Shown in pieces: positions 1 to 12,346 of a DNA stretch of 64,000 nt (positions are counted from its first letter, which is position 1; every line of letters starts with the position of its first letter). Below the pieces are notes generated by a model. It made no database searches and was not told where the DNA came from. It saw only the letters and a program-made list of their open reading frames with translations. The stretch lies in assembly GCA_007026445.1 (NCBI GenBank), contig VDMD01000002.1:2170001-2234000 (forward strand), in the 5' to 3' direction. The translations under genes and the position numbers were made by a program. The DNA is from Schizophyllum amplum. Its lineage: Eukaryota; Basidiomycota; Agaricomycetes; Agaricales; Schizophyllaceae.

Positions 1-511
1 GCTGAGCAGCTGATGGATGAACTTGTCCATGTACGGCGCGACCTCGACCCCGAGCGCAATAGCCGTCCCCGCCAAGCCGATGAGGCCGCCATTGCGGACA
101 TGGAGCGCGTTGTTCGAGTTGTTGAACATCTCGACGAGCTGGTCAATGATCTGGCTTATGCGCCGTTCATCTCTTTGCTGCTGGCATTCTCGGATCTGTC
201 TGCGGGGTGTGTGAGTGCCAGGGCTCGACGGAGCGCTCGGCGTGTCCTCACTTTTCGAGCTCGAGCGCGGCGGACTTGCGCTTCTCGTAGATCTTGTCAA
301 CGAGCTGCTTTGCGATGGCCGTGTCTGCGTATCGTGTCGGTACATTTCGAGAGAGGGTGCCAGTCAGACAAACCCATTGTTCTCCACAGCTAGCAGCATG
401 AACGCAAGGGGCGTGCGTATGACGGAGTGGCAGCACGCGCTGATCGCGAGTCGCACGCGAGACCCGGTCCGCATCCCGGGTGGCGAGTCGCGACACCGCA
501 CTTGTGTCCAT
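1..511 (-). CDS. vac14: VAC14 homolog, N-terminal part (runs off the left edge)
   Basis: Vac14 is the HEAT-repeat scaffold of the Fab1/PIKfyve-Fig4 complex that makes PI(3,5)P2 on vacuole and endosome membranes. Three exons can be read: a tiny first exon (about 502-511), exon 2 (252-324) and exon 3 (1-199, continuing out of the window). Spliced, the protein starts MDTNTAIAKQLVDKIYEKRK and continues through LELEKQIREC, IIDQLVEMF and HVRNGGLIGLAGTAIALG to VAPYMDKFI, the hallmark N-terminal block of the family. The first intron (about 325-501) is unusually long for this locus, but the join places the start right next to the conserved DTAIA segment. Reading through it instead gives about 57 residues with no family resemblance. 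Family call is firm; the first exon is inferred. Confidence 0.88.
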
Positions 512-855
512 ACAATTATCTAGTCAGGCCTGGAGCCGGTCCTACTACAAGATCCACTCCCTTCAAGTATTGACGCTTCCAGACACTTTTCTACCATCAT
601 TCGCAGGCCTCTCTAAGTTCAGCCTGGTGAGTGCTTCCTCCCCCACCGTCCAAAGATATCGCCTGTGGCTTCTGCATGCATCAAGGTCGTCCGTTCTTGC
701 AGAATCGAGTGGCTGATTGTCTGCATCTCATCAATCCCGCAGGTATTGAAGCCGAGGGCCTTCGCGGCGCGCGACGGTGTCTTCTCCTCAAAGAGGCCGC
801 GGTCTTGCATTCGGACTGGATAGTGTTTGATGTTCCCCGTGCACCAAGCGGCTGG
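512..855. other. Intergenic, upstream of vac14 and downstream of ureF
   Basis: No convincing coding frame on either strand. It should hold the vac14 promoter and the ureF 3' untranslated region. Confidence 0.5.
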
Positions 856-1950
856 CTAGCTGTTGAAAATCCGCGAATGTTGCAGATCGTGCCGCGCCGC
901 GAGTATTTCGCCCAACGGCCAGGTGTTAAGGGGACCGTCCTCAAGCGCGTCAGCAGCGACGGAATCACACGCACAAGTCTGAACGACCGATGCGTCCTCG
1001 CCACCCTTGCTTTCCATCCTGACCCTCTCCATCCACCTCTCTACCTCGGTCTCCACTATGGGGCGGACCGCGTGCAGCAGCAGCCGCTGCGCCGCGTACG
1101 GCCCCACCACATTTAGCCTGACCGCAGCGGAGAGTAGGCCCCGCACGTGCAGAAAGAGGTGTAGGTGCACTGCGCGGGCTGAAAAAGTGTTATGAGCGTA
1201 AGATCATTATGAACCAGAGGCGAATCAAAATAAATTGACAGTCGGCAGGGAGAAAGGAGGTATGAAAGGGTCTGGGCGACAGAAGGGAAACAAGAAATGA
1301 TGCGCACCTAGCGGCAGCCCGAGCGCAGCCGTCAACGCGCCCCAACACACCGGCAAGTGGCCGGGCACATCCTCGCGCCGCACGAGTAGCTTGTATTGGT
1401 CGAGCGCGCGCGCTAGAAGGGCGTCGTTGATGTTCGCTTCCGTTGACGCGTCCACAGGCGGGGCAAGCCCCTTCGCGTACAACGTCAACAATGCGACGCC
1501 CTGCGCCCGGGATGCGCGGCGCGCGACGTGATTGAGCGTTACGGCCTCGCACAGCGCGTCGGCTGCGGCAAGGTCGGCGAGCGTGCGCTCAAGGGGGTCG
1601 CAGTCCGGCGAGGACGCGGACGCGGAGCACGAAGGTATAGGCTCAGTGGGCATCGTATTCGCAAGTCCACTAGCAGTCGCAGACTCCGCCAGCCGTGTGA
1701 TCACCCCGTGCGCATCAGCAACAAAGGGCAGTGCCGTGCGCGCATACGACGCGAGACTGTCGCGCACAAACGCTAAGACGGCGGCGTCCTGCTTGCTTTG
1801 TTTGCTGCCGCCGCTTCCTGACAGCGTGTGTGCATCAAATCCGTGCTTGAAGTACGATTCCATCCCCGATGACGCGACGAAGGAGCCCGTGGGGAGGTTG
1901 CTGTCCGCGAGGACGAGGAGGAGGTAGGTTTCCGTGTCGGTTGTGTCCAT
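856..1950 (-). CDS. ureF: Urease accessory protein UreF
   Basis: UreF works with UreD and UreG to load nickel into cytosolic urease. Exon 1 starts at 1950 and carries the family signature LADSNLPTGSFVASSGMES, then the helical core (LNHVARRASRAQG) and the GALTAALGLPL stretch. A GT-AG intron lies between about 1309 and 1165. Exon 2 has LFLHVRGLLSAAVRLNVVGPY, QRLLLHAVRP and the C-terminal signature WPLGEILAARHDLQHSRIFNS, ending at the stop at 856-858. Both ends match the family, so the gene is complete. A small-residue-rich insert sits after residue 85. No other urease gene is in the window, as is usual for fungi, where they are unlinked. Confidence 0.93.
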
Positions 1951-2907
1951 TATTCAAGCCGGAGATAAGACAAAACTTCGGTAAGAAGGTTGGAGAGGAC
2001 GGGGGACGGATGTGAAATAGAGTGATCAGTTTGCGATGAAAGAGGTAGGCTGACGAGTGCAGACAAGTGAAGGAGGCGGTGATGAGCGGGATGGCTGATC
2101 AGCGGGGCGCGCCGCGCCCCGCGATCGATGTTACGCCGGATGGTAATATCCGCATTTGGCTTGCACCAGCGCCCGCCACAACACGTTCCCCGTTCGCCAC
2201 GACACGCTTCCCATTTCCTGACCGAACGCCAAGAAGCAAGTCACTACTCACGCGACAGATACATGCTTACTATGTATATAGGGAGCGAATAGAATGTATG
2301 TAAAGCAAATAAATCACGAACGCGCTGTGCGTCGAAAGATAGAAAATATGTAGTAAATACTAAATAGCGGCGCTGAAAGTAGGTAGTGCTGCTGGAAGCA
2401 AGACAAAGAGTATTGCGTTGCTAGAAGGCAAACAAGTAGTGCTGCTGCAAGTCCATACCACAGGAAGTAGAGTCCGATATAGGTGTAGCGTCCGACAGGT
2501 ATAGCGTCCGATAGGTTCAGTGTCCGAAATAGCTGTAACGCCTCTGGTATATGTAGCGAATAGCGTCCCTATAATGTCCAGACAAGCGAGTGATTTAGTC
2601 CAAGTCCAGACAAGAAAGCGAAAGTCCAGACGAGAAACTAAAGTCCAGACGGTATAGGAACGACAAGTCCAGAGGGTATACGGATACACCAAGTCCAGGC
2701 GGTATACGGACGCAGGTCCTAGCGGTATATGGACGCAAGTCCAGATGGTATTTGGTCGGAGACTTGCTTGCAGGCACGTCGTCAGTCCCTTGCCCGGAAG
2801 GGAGCGACGAGATCGCTAGTGTGGCGTGCGATCGCTCGTATGCTCGTTGAGACCAAGCTCAACGACAGCAAAACGCGTTGAAGAACAGCACCACCACCCC
2901 ATCGCGT
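1951..2907. other. Gene-free 1 kb between ureF and velB
   Basis: This region lies upstream of ureF and downstream of velB. Short frames exist (for example on the plus strand at 2067-2303) but resemble nothing and have no splice context. About 2485-2760 holds a degenerate tandem repeat, listed separately. The rest is AT-richer than the flanking coding DNA and looks non-coding. Confidence 0.5.
2574..2760. repeat. Degenerate tandem repeat, about 24-26 bp unit
   Basis: Successive units begin with aagtccaga and continue ggtatacgga with substitutions. Clear copies start near 2641, 2665, 2691, 2714 and 2737, and shorter decayed copies near 2580-2640. A related shorter motif (gcgtccgaca / gcgtccgata / agtgtccgaa) precedes it at 2485-2530. 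Unit lengths differ, so reading frames do not persist and a coding role is unlikely. Confidence 0.75.
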
Positions 2908-4853
2908 CTAGTCGGAATCATCCTCGTCCGACCCAGCGCCACGTCGTCGGCGCTTGCTGCTGGAACCGTGGCGGTTGCGCTGTGAGGTACATGTCAACGT
3001 ACGTGCGCATCATAACAAAAGCTCACTCACCAACGGCAGCTTCATATTCTGCTGATTAAATGCTATAGACAGCGCCGTCGTATCTTTAGGTGCGTCAGGC
3101 GACAGCCCATCTCATTGAAAAAAATTAGCTTACCCGGGACTCCTGGGAAGCGCTTCGCTGAGAATACCGTAAAGGGCGCCGTGAAGGCCTGCGCGAGGAC
3201 GGGCGAGACGCCGGTGTGCACGCCCGCCGCGCCGGGCTCAGGCGCAGGGGGAGCACCCACGTTCATGAGACGCAGGCGGAGCCGGAATGTGCCTGGCAGG
3301 TCGGTGAATGGGTATTGAGATAAAGAAGACACGCGACCCCGCACCCTCTGTTCGCACCGACAAATCCTGAAATAAGAAGAATATACCCGGCTTGCGGTGT
3401 TCGTCGAGTAATCGCGTCGCATTGGCGGACAAGGGGCCGACGAGGGTGCGCGTGTACGTCGCGCTTCGCGCATCGGTGCCGCGTGTGGGGTCGTCGCCAT
3501 CGTCATCCTTGTCGCGATCGCGATCTCGTCTTCTGCCCTGTCCCGGCTCTATGGGGTCGCGCAGGTCTGGCCCTCCATCAGGACCCTCCCGCTCGTCGCG
3601 AGCGTCGCGGTCGCGTCGCCCCCCTCGCCGACCTCGACTTTCACGTCTCGCGCGGGTGCCAGTGCCGGTCTCGACCCGCGCGCTTGCCTCACCTCGGTCA
3701 TCGTCGCGGTCGCGGGTACTCGGAATGCCGCTGAGCGTCGTCGAAATATTGGGAGAGCTGACTTCAGGGTCGGCGTAACTGGGTGACGGGTGTGCGCCGA
3801 ACCCTTGGGTTTGGCCAAAGCCAGACGGGGGCGGAAAGCCGGGCGGAGGAGGGCCGAAGCCTGAGGGAGGCGGGTGGCCGTAGGGGGCGAAGGGTGGATA
3901 GGAGGGTGGCGGGCCGTAAGCGGAGGCTGAAGGAGGGCCGTAACTCGTTGATGACGGCGGGCCATAGCCGGATGAGGAGGGGGGACCGTAACTAGAGGAT
4001 GAAGGGGGACCGTAGGCAGAAGATGATGGTGGGCCAAACGGTGGCTGGGCGTAAGGTGAATAGGGTGATGCGGAAGAAGGGCCGGGAGCGCCTGAAGATA
4101 CGTTCATCAGTGACGGCAAACGAGGATGAGAGGAAGACTCACGGCCGAAGGAAGTGCTGATGGAAGGAAGGACGGCCGAGGCTGAGCTCGGGCTGCGGTC
4201 GGGGGCGGGGGCGGACCACGGCGGAAAATAAGGGGCGGGCGGACCGTAAGAAGGAAATGGGGCGGGAGGTGCAGGGGGTGAGCTCTACATGGCGTGAGAG
4301 TTGGTGGGAGACCATGGCTTGATTGCGCACCTGGTTAGAGGTGCTCGGATTGCGGCGGCGTGGCTTCGAGGGCGCGGGTTGACTACGCTCGGCTGCGGCA
4401 TTAGGGTGCAAAACGAGATTCATTTCTTGACGACCATCCTCGGACCAGAGATCGACGGTGACGAGGAAGAAGGAGCAGTCGAGGTCGCTGCAAGCATGAG
4501 CGGGCGCAGGGGAACGAGCGATATGCGCTCACTCGACATCCACGAGCGTGTTGTCGTCGCGTCGGACGACCATCGTTGCCACCGCCGCGGGCGCGAGCGG
4601 TCGGCGATCCTGCAGTGCATCAGCGGAGAGCCCTCCCCCGCGATTCCTACTCACCTTGTCACCGAACCCACACATGCGGGCGCGCACGGGGTGCTGAACA
4701 ACATCGAGGGAATAATATCTACGATCTCGTCAGGTCACTGCAGACGCGCCAACGCAATGGATCTTGTACGCACTTGCGGCCGACCCATGAGCCCCAGCTC
4801 TCGGGACCGTCGGGCGGCGCAGTTGCTGCCGGCTCCGTTGTCTTCTGGATCAT
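2908..4853 (-). CDS. velB: Velvet-domain regulator, VelB type
   Basis: Velvet proteins are fungal DNA-binding regulators of development, light response and secondary metabolism. VelB pairs with VeA/LaeA or VosA. Nine exons are inferred. They encode YYSLDVVQHPVRARMCGFGDK (one residue over 20 if joined to the next block, so given in part here: YYSLDVVQHPVRARMC), DRRPLAPAAVATMVVRRD, DLDCSFFLVTVDLW, a long Pro/Ser insert, then TRTLVGPLSANATRLLD, FFLFQDLSVRTEG, FTVFSAKRFPGVP, DTTALSIAF and the basic tail RNRHGSSSKRRRRG before the stop at 2908-2910. The velvet domain is split by about 250 residues, as in VelB but longer. The insert carries five to six copies of an eight-residue GPPSSSxY repeat, then an Arg/Asp-rich low-complexity stretch. 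The start at 4853 follows an in-frame stop four codons upstream. Total about 510 residues. VelB rather than VosA is inferred from the insert and the tail. Confidence 0.85.
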
Positions 4854-5439
4854 CCGGCACGATCAGCAGCGCGCGATCGCGGCCGCTGCTGGTGTTGCGG
4901 ACAGCGCGCTCGCGGGAAAACGTGTCCTGCTCCTTGTATGCGGCGCGCTCCGGTCGTACGGAGCGAGCTTGCGGGAGTGCGCGCAGGGAAGGAAGAAAGA
5001 GCGGGCGACCCAAGACTATGGCACCTTCCGCCGAACCAGATCCAGACTAGCGGTCATCTTGAAGTAGCGGTCCGGCATCGGCAACGATGACTTGGCATCG
5101 ACGACGATGGTCATGGCGCGAAGACGGCGATGGCGACGAGGACGACGAGGCATACGAGCAGTTCACATCGCAGATTCACTGCTCCCCGCTCGGCACCCCC
5201 CGGCGCGCAACACCGCGGGCACAACATCCAGCGAATCAATAATGACCGCCACGTGACGCCTGAAGTTGAACTTGCTGTCATCCCTACCGAAGTCTCGGAA
5301 TCGCTAACTCGTCGCTAACCCATCGGTGTGCACGCTCTCCTACTTGCACGTACTTAACTGCTTGGACAGAACTCAGTGATCATCGATCATCAGTCGCAAG
5401 TGTCTGCGAGTATATATTGACGTTTGAACAGTCCCGACA
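4854..5439. other. Intergenic, velB upstream region
   Basis: No supported coding frame. It holds the velB promoter and the 3' end of the PPR gene transcript. A TATATA run lies at about 5410. Confidence 0.5.
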
Positions 5440-8400
5440 CTACGCAATGTTCCGCCTCGCCAGCGTCCGCCTCCACCTCTCTGCCCTCTTCCACTTCGCC
5501 CGCAACCGCTTCAGAACCATGCGAGCCTTCACCTTCTCCCTCGCCTGCAACGCGCGCACCATCGCCAGCGCCCCAGGATACCGCGCCACGATCCGCGCCC
5601 GCATCGCATCTGCTGCTTCCCGAGCCGCCAGCTGCTCCTCTGGCCGCAAGTGTGGCAAGAACGGCGACTGCAAGTACGTCGACCGTTCGTACGCGATCCG
5701 CCGTTCAGGCGCAGGTGCAGGTCGCGGACCGATCGGCACGACGGGGGCCCGGGCGCGCAGTCGGTGCCACGCGAGCTTCAGCAGCTTCATGGTCATCTTG
5801 TTTGACCGATATGTGTTGTACGAGGGCGCGATCTGCTGCAGGACGTGCAGCGGGTTCGACGGGTCCGCTGCGAGAGCACCGCTCGAAACCGGTCTGAACA
5901 GCTGCCGTGCCATGCGTCGCATGCGTCGCTGCGCAGACACGCGACGTCCTCCACGGTCGAGGGGCGCGTCCATCGGAGGCGATGCGGATTCGCACACGGG
6001 CGCTGCAGGAGCGCGGTCGCGCTCGATCCGATACGCGTCACTCTGCTGCCCGTACGGAATGAGAACCTTCTCCACGACCTCGAAGGCGCGCTCAACCTCG
6101 CCAGCGCGAAGGAGCGCAATGACGAGGTGGTTCCAGTTGTGCCCCTCGAACTGCACACCCGCCTCCTGGCACGCTCGCCACACTTCAGGAATGTCGTCGT
6201 GACGGCCCGCAGCGGACAGCGCGTCGACGTACACCGACAACGGCACACACAAGATAGATGCGTTCACCGGCTTCGCCTCCCCAGCGCGGTTGAAGAGTGA
6301 GTTTCGCTTCATCGCACGCACGCCCATGCTGAAGATGTCGTTCCAGATGAACTTTGCCTCGTCGATCTTGTACGTGCGCCGATAGGCATCTAGCATGATA
6401 GTGAGCGATGGTATTGTCGGCTCTATACCGCGTTGCCTCATGAACGTTATGGTCCCTTTGACTTTGTCCGGGCGCCGCTTGTTGCTCCACGCACGCAGTA
6501 TGGGCCGATACATACGTTCGGCGATGGACATGCGACCATGCGTCGACTCCGCAAGCTCCTTGCGTCGGGCGCGTCGCGAGAATCCCAGCAACCCGCCCAC
6601 GCACTTCTCCGCGTAATGCAGCGCTCGAAATTCGTCCTTGCCGGCGTGGCGCTTGTAAGCGTGCCCACGCACGAGCGCCGTATACGCAGCGGGCTGTATG
6701 GGCAGGCGCCTCGCCTTCAGCTCCCGCAGCGCCAGCGTCACTCCGGCAGGCTTCCGGTGGCGCTGGTAGCCGCTTAGCAGGATGCTCAACACGTACTCGT
6801 TCGGTAAGAGTTCCGGGTCCTCCTCGCCAAGCCGCAGCATCTCGCCGTACAACTCCGCCGCGATATCCATCTTCTTCGCATCAACCGCGGACTGCATGAG
6901 GAGCGCGAAAGTGTACTTGTTTGGGCGTACGCCAAGGGACGGGAGACGCAGCCAGAGACGAGACACGAGGCGGAAGGGAGCGCCCATCATCACGTAGCCT
7001 TTGAACAGTTGGTTGTAAAGGTCGATGGAGAGGCGGATGTCGCGCGTCGGCCATGTGGCTGCCCATTCGAAGGCACGGACGAGCTCCTGCCACGCACCAC
7101 CCTCTGCATACGCGTCCATGAGCGCGCCGAGCATCTTGCGGTCGGGTACTATGTGCTCGCTCATGGCGCGCCGGAACATCGACACCGCGCCCGCTATGTC
7201 CCGTTGCTTCGCCAGCACTGAGATGACGGTCGTGTACGATGCGGCGTTCGGCGCGACTTGCGCTTCCTGCATCTCATTCAGCACCTTCCCTATCGCGTCG
7301 AGGTCTCCTTGCTGCGCGTGGCCTTGAAGCATCATGGTGTACACATAAACGTTCGGCACCATTCCATTCGCGCGCAGCTCGTTGACCCAGTACTCCATCG
7401 CGGCAATATCTCCAGGTTCGCCCCGGCGAGAGAAGGCCTGGACGACGAGGGCGAAATGCACATAGGACGGGTTGTTCAATCGCTGCTGGCTGCCCTCCTT
7501 CAGCGGGAAGAATTGGTTGAGTAGCTTTACCGCATGCAGTGGGCGACCCTTGACTGCAAAGGCAAGCATATACATGGAGATGTCGTAGTGCGTCGCGTTG
7601 TTCGCATGGCTGAGCTGGTTGTAATAAGACTGAGCGCGAACCGCGTCACCCTGGTACGCCGCGACAACGAGGCCTGCCCTCCTGTGCGCGGTGCCTTCGG
7701 AATTTGGCGTCGCCTGGTGGAGCGCGTCGGCCTTGGCGTGCATGCCTTGCTTGGCGAGCATCCGGATGAGCTTCAGCCGTATAGGGAGTCGTGCCGTTAT
7801 GCCCCTGCTCTCCATGTACTCCCAGACTTCCAGTGCATCCTGAGGCAGGCCATACTGGCAGTAGACCTCAAGTAACAGCTCAGCGGCAACTTTCTGCTGG
7901 GCTCCCGTCCAGGCAGGCCGGTCGGAGATGATCTGAGCGGGGTTCTCCAGATTGCGAAGGATGCGAAAGGTGGTCTCGTAGAAGGTCGTACGATCGGACG
8001 TGACTTTCGCCAGCGTGTGCCGGCGAGAGGGCGGCTTTATGCGCGAGCCGAGCACGTCCCATTCCAGGACGACAAAATCCAGAACCCGGGCGGCGTCAAA
8101 ATGCTTGTCGACGGATAGCAAAAGACTGCCGTAGGCTTGTAGCCAGCCGCGCTCTTCGTCGTATTCGACGAAGAGTCTGCAAGCGCTCCGAAGTGTCCTT
8201 GCAGCCTCCACCAGCTCCCCTCGCAAGGCTAATGCCCTACTGAGGTTGCACTGCTGTTGATGATCGAACAGCGAGGATGGCGCGAACCGACCAGACAGGG
8301 GTTCCAATACCGAGAGGAGGGTCTCGCCGTAGCCGTGCAAACGATCCAAGTCCGTCTTGCTGGCATACAAATTCTCCGCTGCGAGCAAAAATTTGTCTGA

Positions 8401-9359
8401 GAGTGACAAGACTTCATCCGGTGCGAGCTGTGAGTCGCCAGGCAGGGAGCGAATGAGGGATTGAACATGCTCCAGATCGAACTCCGTGGCTGGTTTATCG
8501 ATGGCAGCCCGTAGTTGGTGAAGAAGCAAGGCCGGAGACACGGGCGGCTTGTCTTGTCTCCAATTTCGCGATGAGGGTGGCGTGAGCGCCCAGGTTCCGG
8601 TAGGTCGTTCACGTTGCGGGGTCGTAGAGGGAAGGAGCGCTGCATCGTGGTTAGTATACAGATAATCGCGAACGGGCAGGACACACTTTCGAGGGTATGA
8701 GGTGCAGGTGGCGACTGCTGCTCAGATGAAGCAACAGCGGAGACATGCTTCTCTTCGGGTGCAGGAAGCAGAGATGGACGCTCCTGCTCGACAGCAGCTT
8801 GTGGGAAAAGATCATCAGACCACGGCCTTCGTCGTCTACCGTAAGTCGACGTCTCATAGGGCGGGGTGCGATCTGGCGGTCGGCCTTCCTGGGGCGCCTC
8901 TGAGCTGTGCGACACATGTCTCTTCTGACTGGCCGCAAACACACGTGAAGCCGAGTTCTGCCGAGGCGGGGATGGTGTGCGGGGTACCCTGCGTGGATGC
9001 CCACGCACTGGGCGCAGCTCTTCCATGAACTCGGCACGGTGGTGTACTGCACGGTGTATGTTAGCAGAGGGGTAGCAGGTTCGCTTGGGACGGTTCGACG
9101 CACTCGAGCACCACACGTTTGGCGAGCAGAGCCATTCCTGGCAGTGCCATACCGGCCAGTCATTGACTGCGAGGTTGACGTCCACAGCGCGCTCCTTGCC
9201 CTTCACGCTTCGCGGCCGCGGATTGAAGAAATCGGCGGGGAGCGCGGGCCTCGATGGACGAGACATGAGTTTGACTGCGGTTATTCCGGGGAGGGCGCCT
9301 CCGAGGGTCGCCCTGCCGGAAAGGAGGGAGTTGAGCGCGACGGCCACAGGCTCGACCAT
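5440..9359 (-). CDS. Large pentatricopeptide-repeat (PPR) protein, probably mitochondrial
   Basis: PPR proteins bind organellar RNA and control its processing or translation. Exon 1 (9359-8687) and exon 2 (8639-5440) are joined by a 47-nt intron with a CTAAC branch site. The combined length is divisible by three and gives 1290 residues. Exon 1 is basic and low in complexity, as in a presequence. Exon 2 contains typical 35-residue helical pairs such as VYTMMLQGHAQQGDLDAIGK and SYTTVISVLAKQRDIAGAVS, from about residue 270 to 1100. A basic Arg-rich tail follows (RAKWKRAERWRRTLARRNIA). It resembles the long mitochondrial PPR proteins of basidiomycetes; no specific yeast counterpart is claimed. 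A second short intron within exon 1 (around 9068-9112) cannot be excluded. Confidence 0.88.
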
Positions 9360-10084
9360 GTATTCCGCGATCCGCGTCGATGCTGCGAGTGATTACTGAG
9401 GATTTGAAGGAGCGGAGTGGTGGGAGGAGCCAACCTGGCCGTGCGGCGTCGATAAGGCAGGCAGGCAGCCTGTCCGCACGCCGCTCAGCACTCTATATGG
9501 ATTCGAATTCGGAGTGGACAAGGTTACTTAGAGCAGGAGCAGAAAAAGTGAATACATTCCACGTGATCGGGCCTGGGCACCGGACACCGGTTGAACTCGA
9601 ACGTCGACAGCGTCCGCTGTCGACTCGCCCGACCCGTCCCGAGAAGCACAGCGAGCGCTGGGGGATACTCTGCGGTACTGACTCGTGAAGTGGCCACCAC
9701 GGGCTTGCAATGACGAAGGACTACCCGATACTCCCTGGTTTTGTCTCCACTTCACTTGCACTTCACTGCCGCCAAATATGTGGCAACAGAATTCGAGGAA
9801 GCGGACTAATAACTCTGAACACCGGCATGTAGATTTGCTTCTTTAAAGTCACTGATGTCTGAAAGTGAACGTGAAGGTCAGAGATCCAGTGACACTGACT
9901 GAGAAGGCACGATGCTCCGCTGCGGTCAGGCCGCGGTTGCCTCGGACATCCGCCGGTTGACCGGCACCGAACTTCCGGCTTGTTCCCGACCATTGTCATC
10001 GCTGGGCGAGATTCTTACTGTCCCCGCTCGTTCTCCTCGACACCCTAGCATTCCTCACAACTAATCTCACCCGACGAACCCCTC
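9360..10084. other. Intergenic, divergent promoter of PPR and AFG1-like genes
   Basis: No recognisable coding sequence on either strand. Both flanking genes start here, so it should contain both promoters, each for a probable mitochondrial protein. Confidence 0.55.
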
Positions 10085-11996
10085 ATGCGCGCCGCTACTC
10101 TACGAAGAACCCAGCTCGCAGCGCTATCGCGCCCCCGTCTTAGCAGCGCAGTCGCCTATCAACTGACCCACCCACCTTCGCCTTCATCATCGTGCTCAGC
10201 CACGCAAGCTCGCCCGCGATGCGCTTACAGTACTTCTGTGTCCTCCCGTAGGCCTTCAGCAACAGCGGAAGGGCTTCCAGGCATAGACCAGTACAGCTTC
10301 ACCCCATCAGCGGACGGTGCGTGCTACCGTCGTCAACAATGCAAGCATCTCATGTTCTCGGTTCTCTTCTGTGGTTTTATCAACCTTAGATCTCTCCCCC
10401 ATTGCCGTTTACGACAAGCGCGTTGAGTCTGGCGTGATCCGCGGCGACGACCACCAACGCCGCATCATCCAGAAACTCGAAGGCCTCCACAAGCAGCTCC
10501 TCCACTACCACCCACCCCACATCGCTCGGCACTCCGGCAGCGGTTTCTTCACCCGCCTGTTCTCCCCCACACCCACCGGGCCCACTGCTCCGCCCGCAGA
10601 CGCGCCGAAGGGGCTGTACCTCTTCGGGGACGTGGGCACGGGAAAGACGATGCTGATGGATCTGTTCTACTCTACGCTGCCACCGTCCATCACGCGTAAG
10701 CGGCGGGTGCACTTCCACGCGTTCATGATTGACGTCCACAAGCGGATACACGCGGCGAAGAAGCATCTGGGCCATGGGGGCGGAGACCCGATTGCGCCGG
10801 TGGCGCGCGACTTGGCGGAGCAGGCGTACATGTTGTGCTTTGACGAGTTCCAGGTGAGGGAAGAGACCAATGGTCTGTGACATGAGCTGATGTCAATACA
10901 GGTGACGGATATCGCGGACGCGATGATATTGAGGAGACTAATGGAGACACTGCTAAACCACGGCGTAGTGATCGTCATGACTTCGAAGTTAGTGCCACCT
11001 CTCACTATCTCGATATCTGGACTGACCTCTTGTCAGCCGTCATCCAGACGATCTGTACAAGAACGGCATTCAGCGCTCAAGCTTCGTACCCACTATCGAG
11101 TTGCTCAAGTCCCAATTCGACGTGACGGACCTTGACTCTGGCACGGGTGCGCCTACATATTCACACAGACTGCCCGGCGACTCACGAGGCGCCAGATTAT
11201 CGTCGTCTCCCACGCGCACTGTCGCAAGTGTACTATGACCCCTTGAACGACGCGAACAGGTTAGAAGTGCAGAAGATATTTGACTCCTTAACCGACAATC
11301 CCTCAGTGAGTGTGGCTACTGACTAGCCCCCGTTGTGTGTTGACGTTGTTCCAGGACCCCGTCATCCGCCACCGAGAACTAGAAACCTGGGGCCGCAAGC
11401 TCATCATACCAGAATCAAGCTCGCGAGTCGCCAAGTTCGGTTTTCATGATCTTTGCGGAAATCCTCTGAGCGCGGCGGACTATATCAAGGTCAATGCTTC
11501 AGCGCGATATGTCTGACGCAGCTCAGGTCTCACGCCATTTGCAGGTGACGGAAACCTTCGACACGATATTCCTCCTCGACGTACCCAAGATGGGGCTGGA
11601 AAGCAAGGATATGGCACGGCGGTTCATCACCTTCATCGACGGTGAGTGTGCCACAATGAACCTTTTCGCATATTAGCCCATGATCAACGCTATCACAGCA
11701 TGCTACGAGAGTAAGACGAAACTGTTCGTCACGTCAGAGGTGCCGATTTACAAAGTGTTCTCTGATGAGGGGCAAACGGCGTCAGATCAGCTACAGCGCA
11801 CTATGGACGATCTGGTGAGCAGAGTTGTTCGTGGTCCAGCGCATTAACCAACAGTTATATGCAGGGCCTCTCCACCGACCTCGTGGGCTCGTCGTCCATG
11901 TTTAGCGGTGACGAGGAGTTGTTTGCCTTCGCGCGAGCGTGCAGTCGCCTTGTGCAGATGGGAAGCAGAGATTGGGCTGAGACGGCGGCTAGGTAA
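10085..11996 (+). CDS. afg1: AFG1/LACE1-like mitochondrial AAA-type ATPase
   Basis: AFG1-family ATPases act in the mitochondrial matrix and inner membrane in turnover of misassembled respiratory subunits. Exon 1 encodes a Ser/Arg-rich presequence (MRAATLRRTQLAAL). The core follows after an intron at about 10317-10388: VYDKRVESGVIRGDDHQR, the Walker A motif GDVGTGKTMLMD, RVHFHAFMIDVHKRIH and the Walker B motif MLCFDEFQ. Later short exons give VTDIADAMILRRLMETL, HPDDLYKNGIQRSSFVP, WGRKLIIPES, FDTIFLLDVPKM and LFVTSEVPIYKVFSD, ending EELFAFARACSRLVQMGS and a stop at 11994-11996. About eight small introns. All family blocks are present in order. Confidence 0.93.
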
Positions 11997-12346
11997 TGTT
12001 ACCTAACGCGGGGGCGCACCTGGCCCGCCCCCCTATTCGATATACCTTACGCATGTTATTGTACATGATCTGACTTCAAACACTCTTGATTCCTTTTGCA
12101 TAAGACCTCCTTACAAAGACCACTCTGACCAGAGCGAATGGATGCGCAAGCCGCTGAGGCTCGAGCTGGGCTCTCCGCAGGCTCTCCGGCGTGTTGATCA
12201 AAATTACCAAGAGTCGGTCCGTCTTCCGAAGGCCGTGATCGCCGCGTGCGAAGCGCGCTCCTCTTCACAGACGCGTCGACTCAGGACTGCCTCTTCTTCG
12301 TCGAAGCCACTTACGCCCAAATCAGAAGACGACTTGGAACCATTTC
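11997..12346. other. Gap between the AFG1-like gene and an unrecognised gene
   Basis: A frame starting with ATG at 12133 gives MDAQAAEARAGLSAG and, after an in-frame TGA, continues to a stop near 12349 with some protein-like character. It may be an unresolved 5' exon of the next gene or chance. No other signal seen. Confidence 0.35.

Noticed and set aside
2067..2303. 78-residue plus-strand frame upstream of the repeat
   Set aside because: Low-complexity Pro/Arg/Thr composition without any family motif; probably chance.
4301..5050. 249-residue plus-strand frame
   Set aside because: It lies antisense to the 5' exons of the velvet gene, whose minus-strand translation matches conserved velvet blocks.
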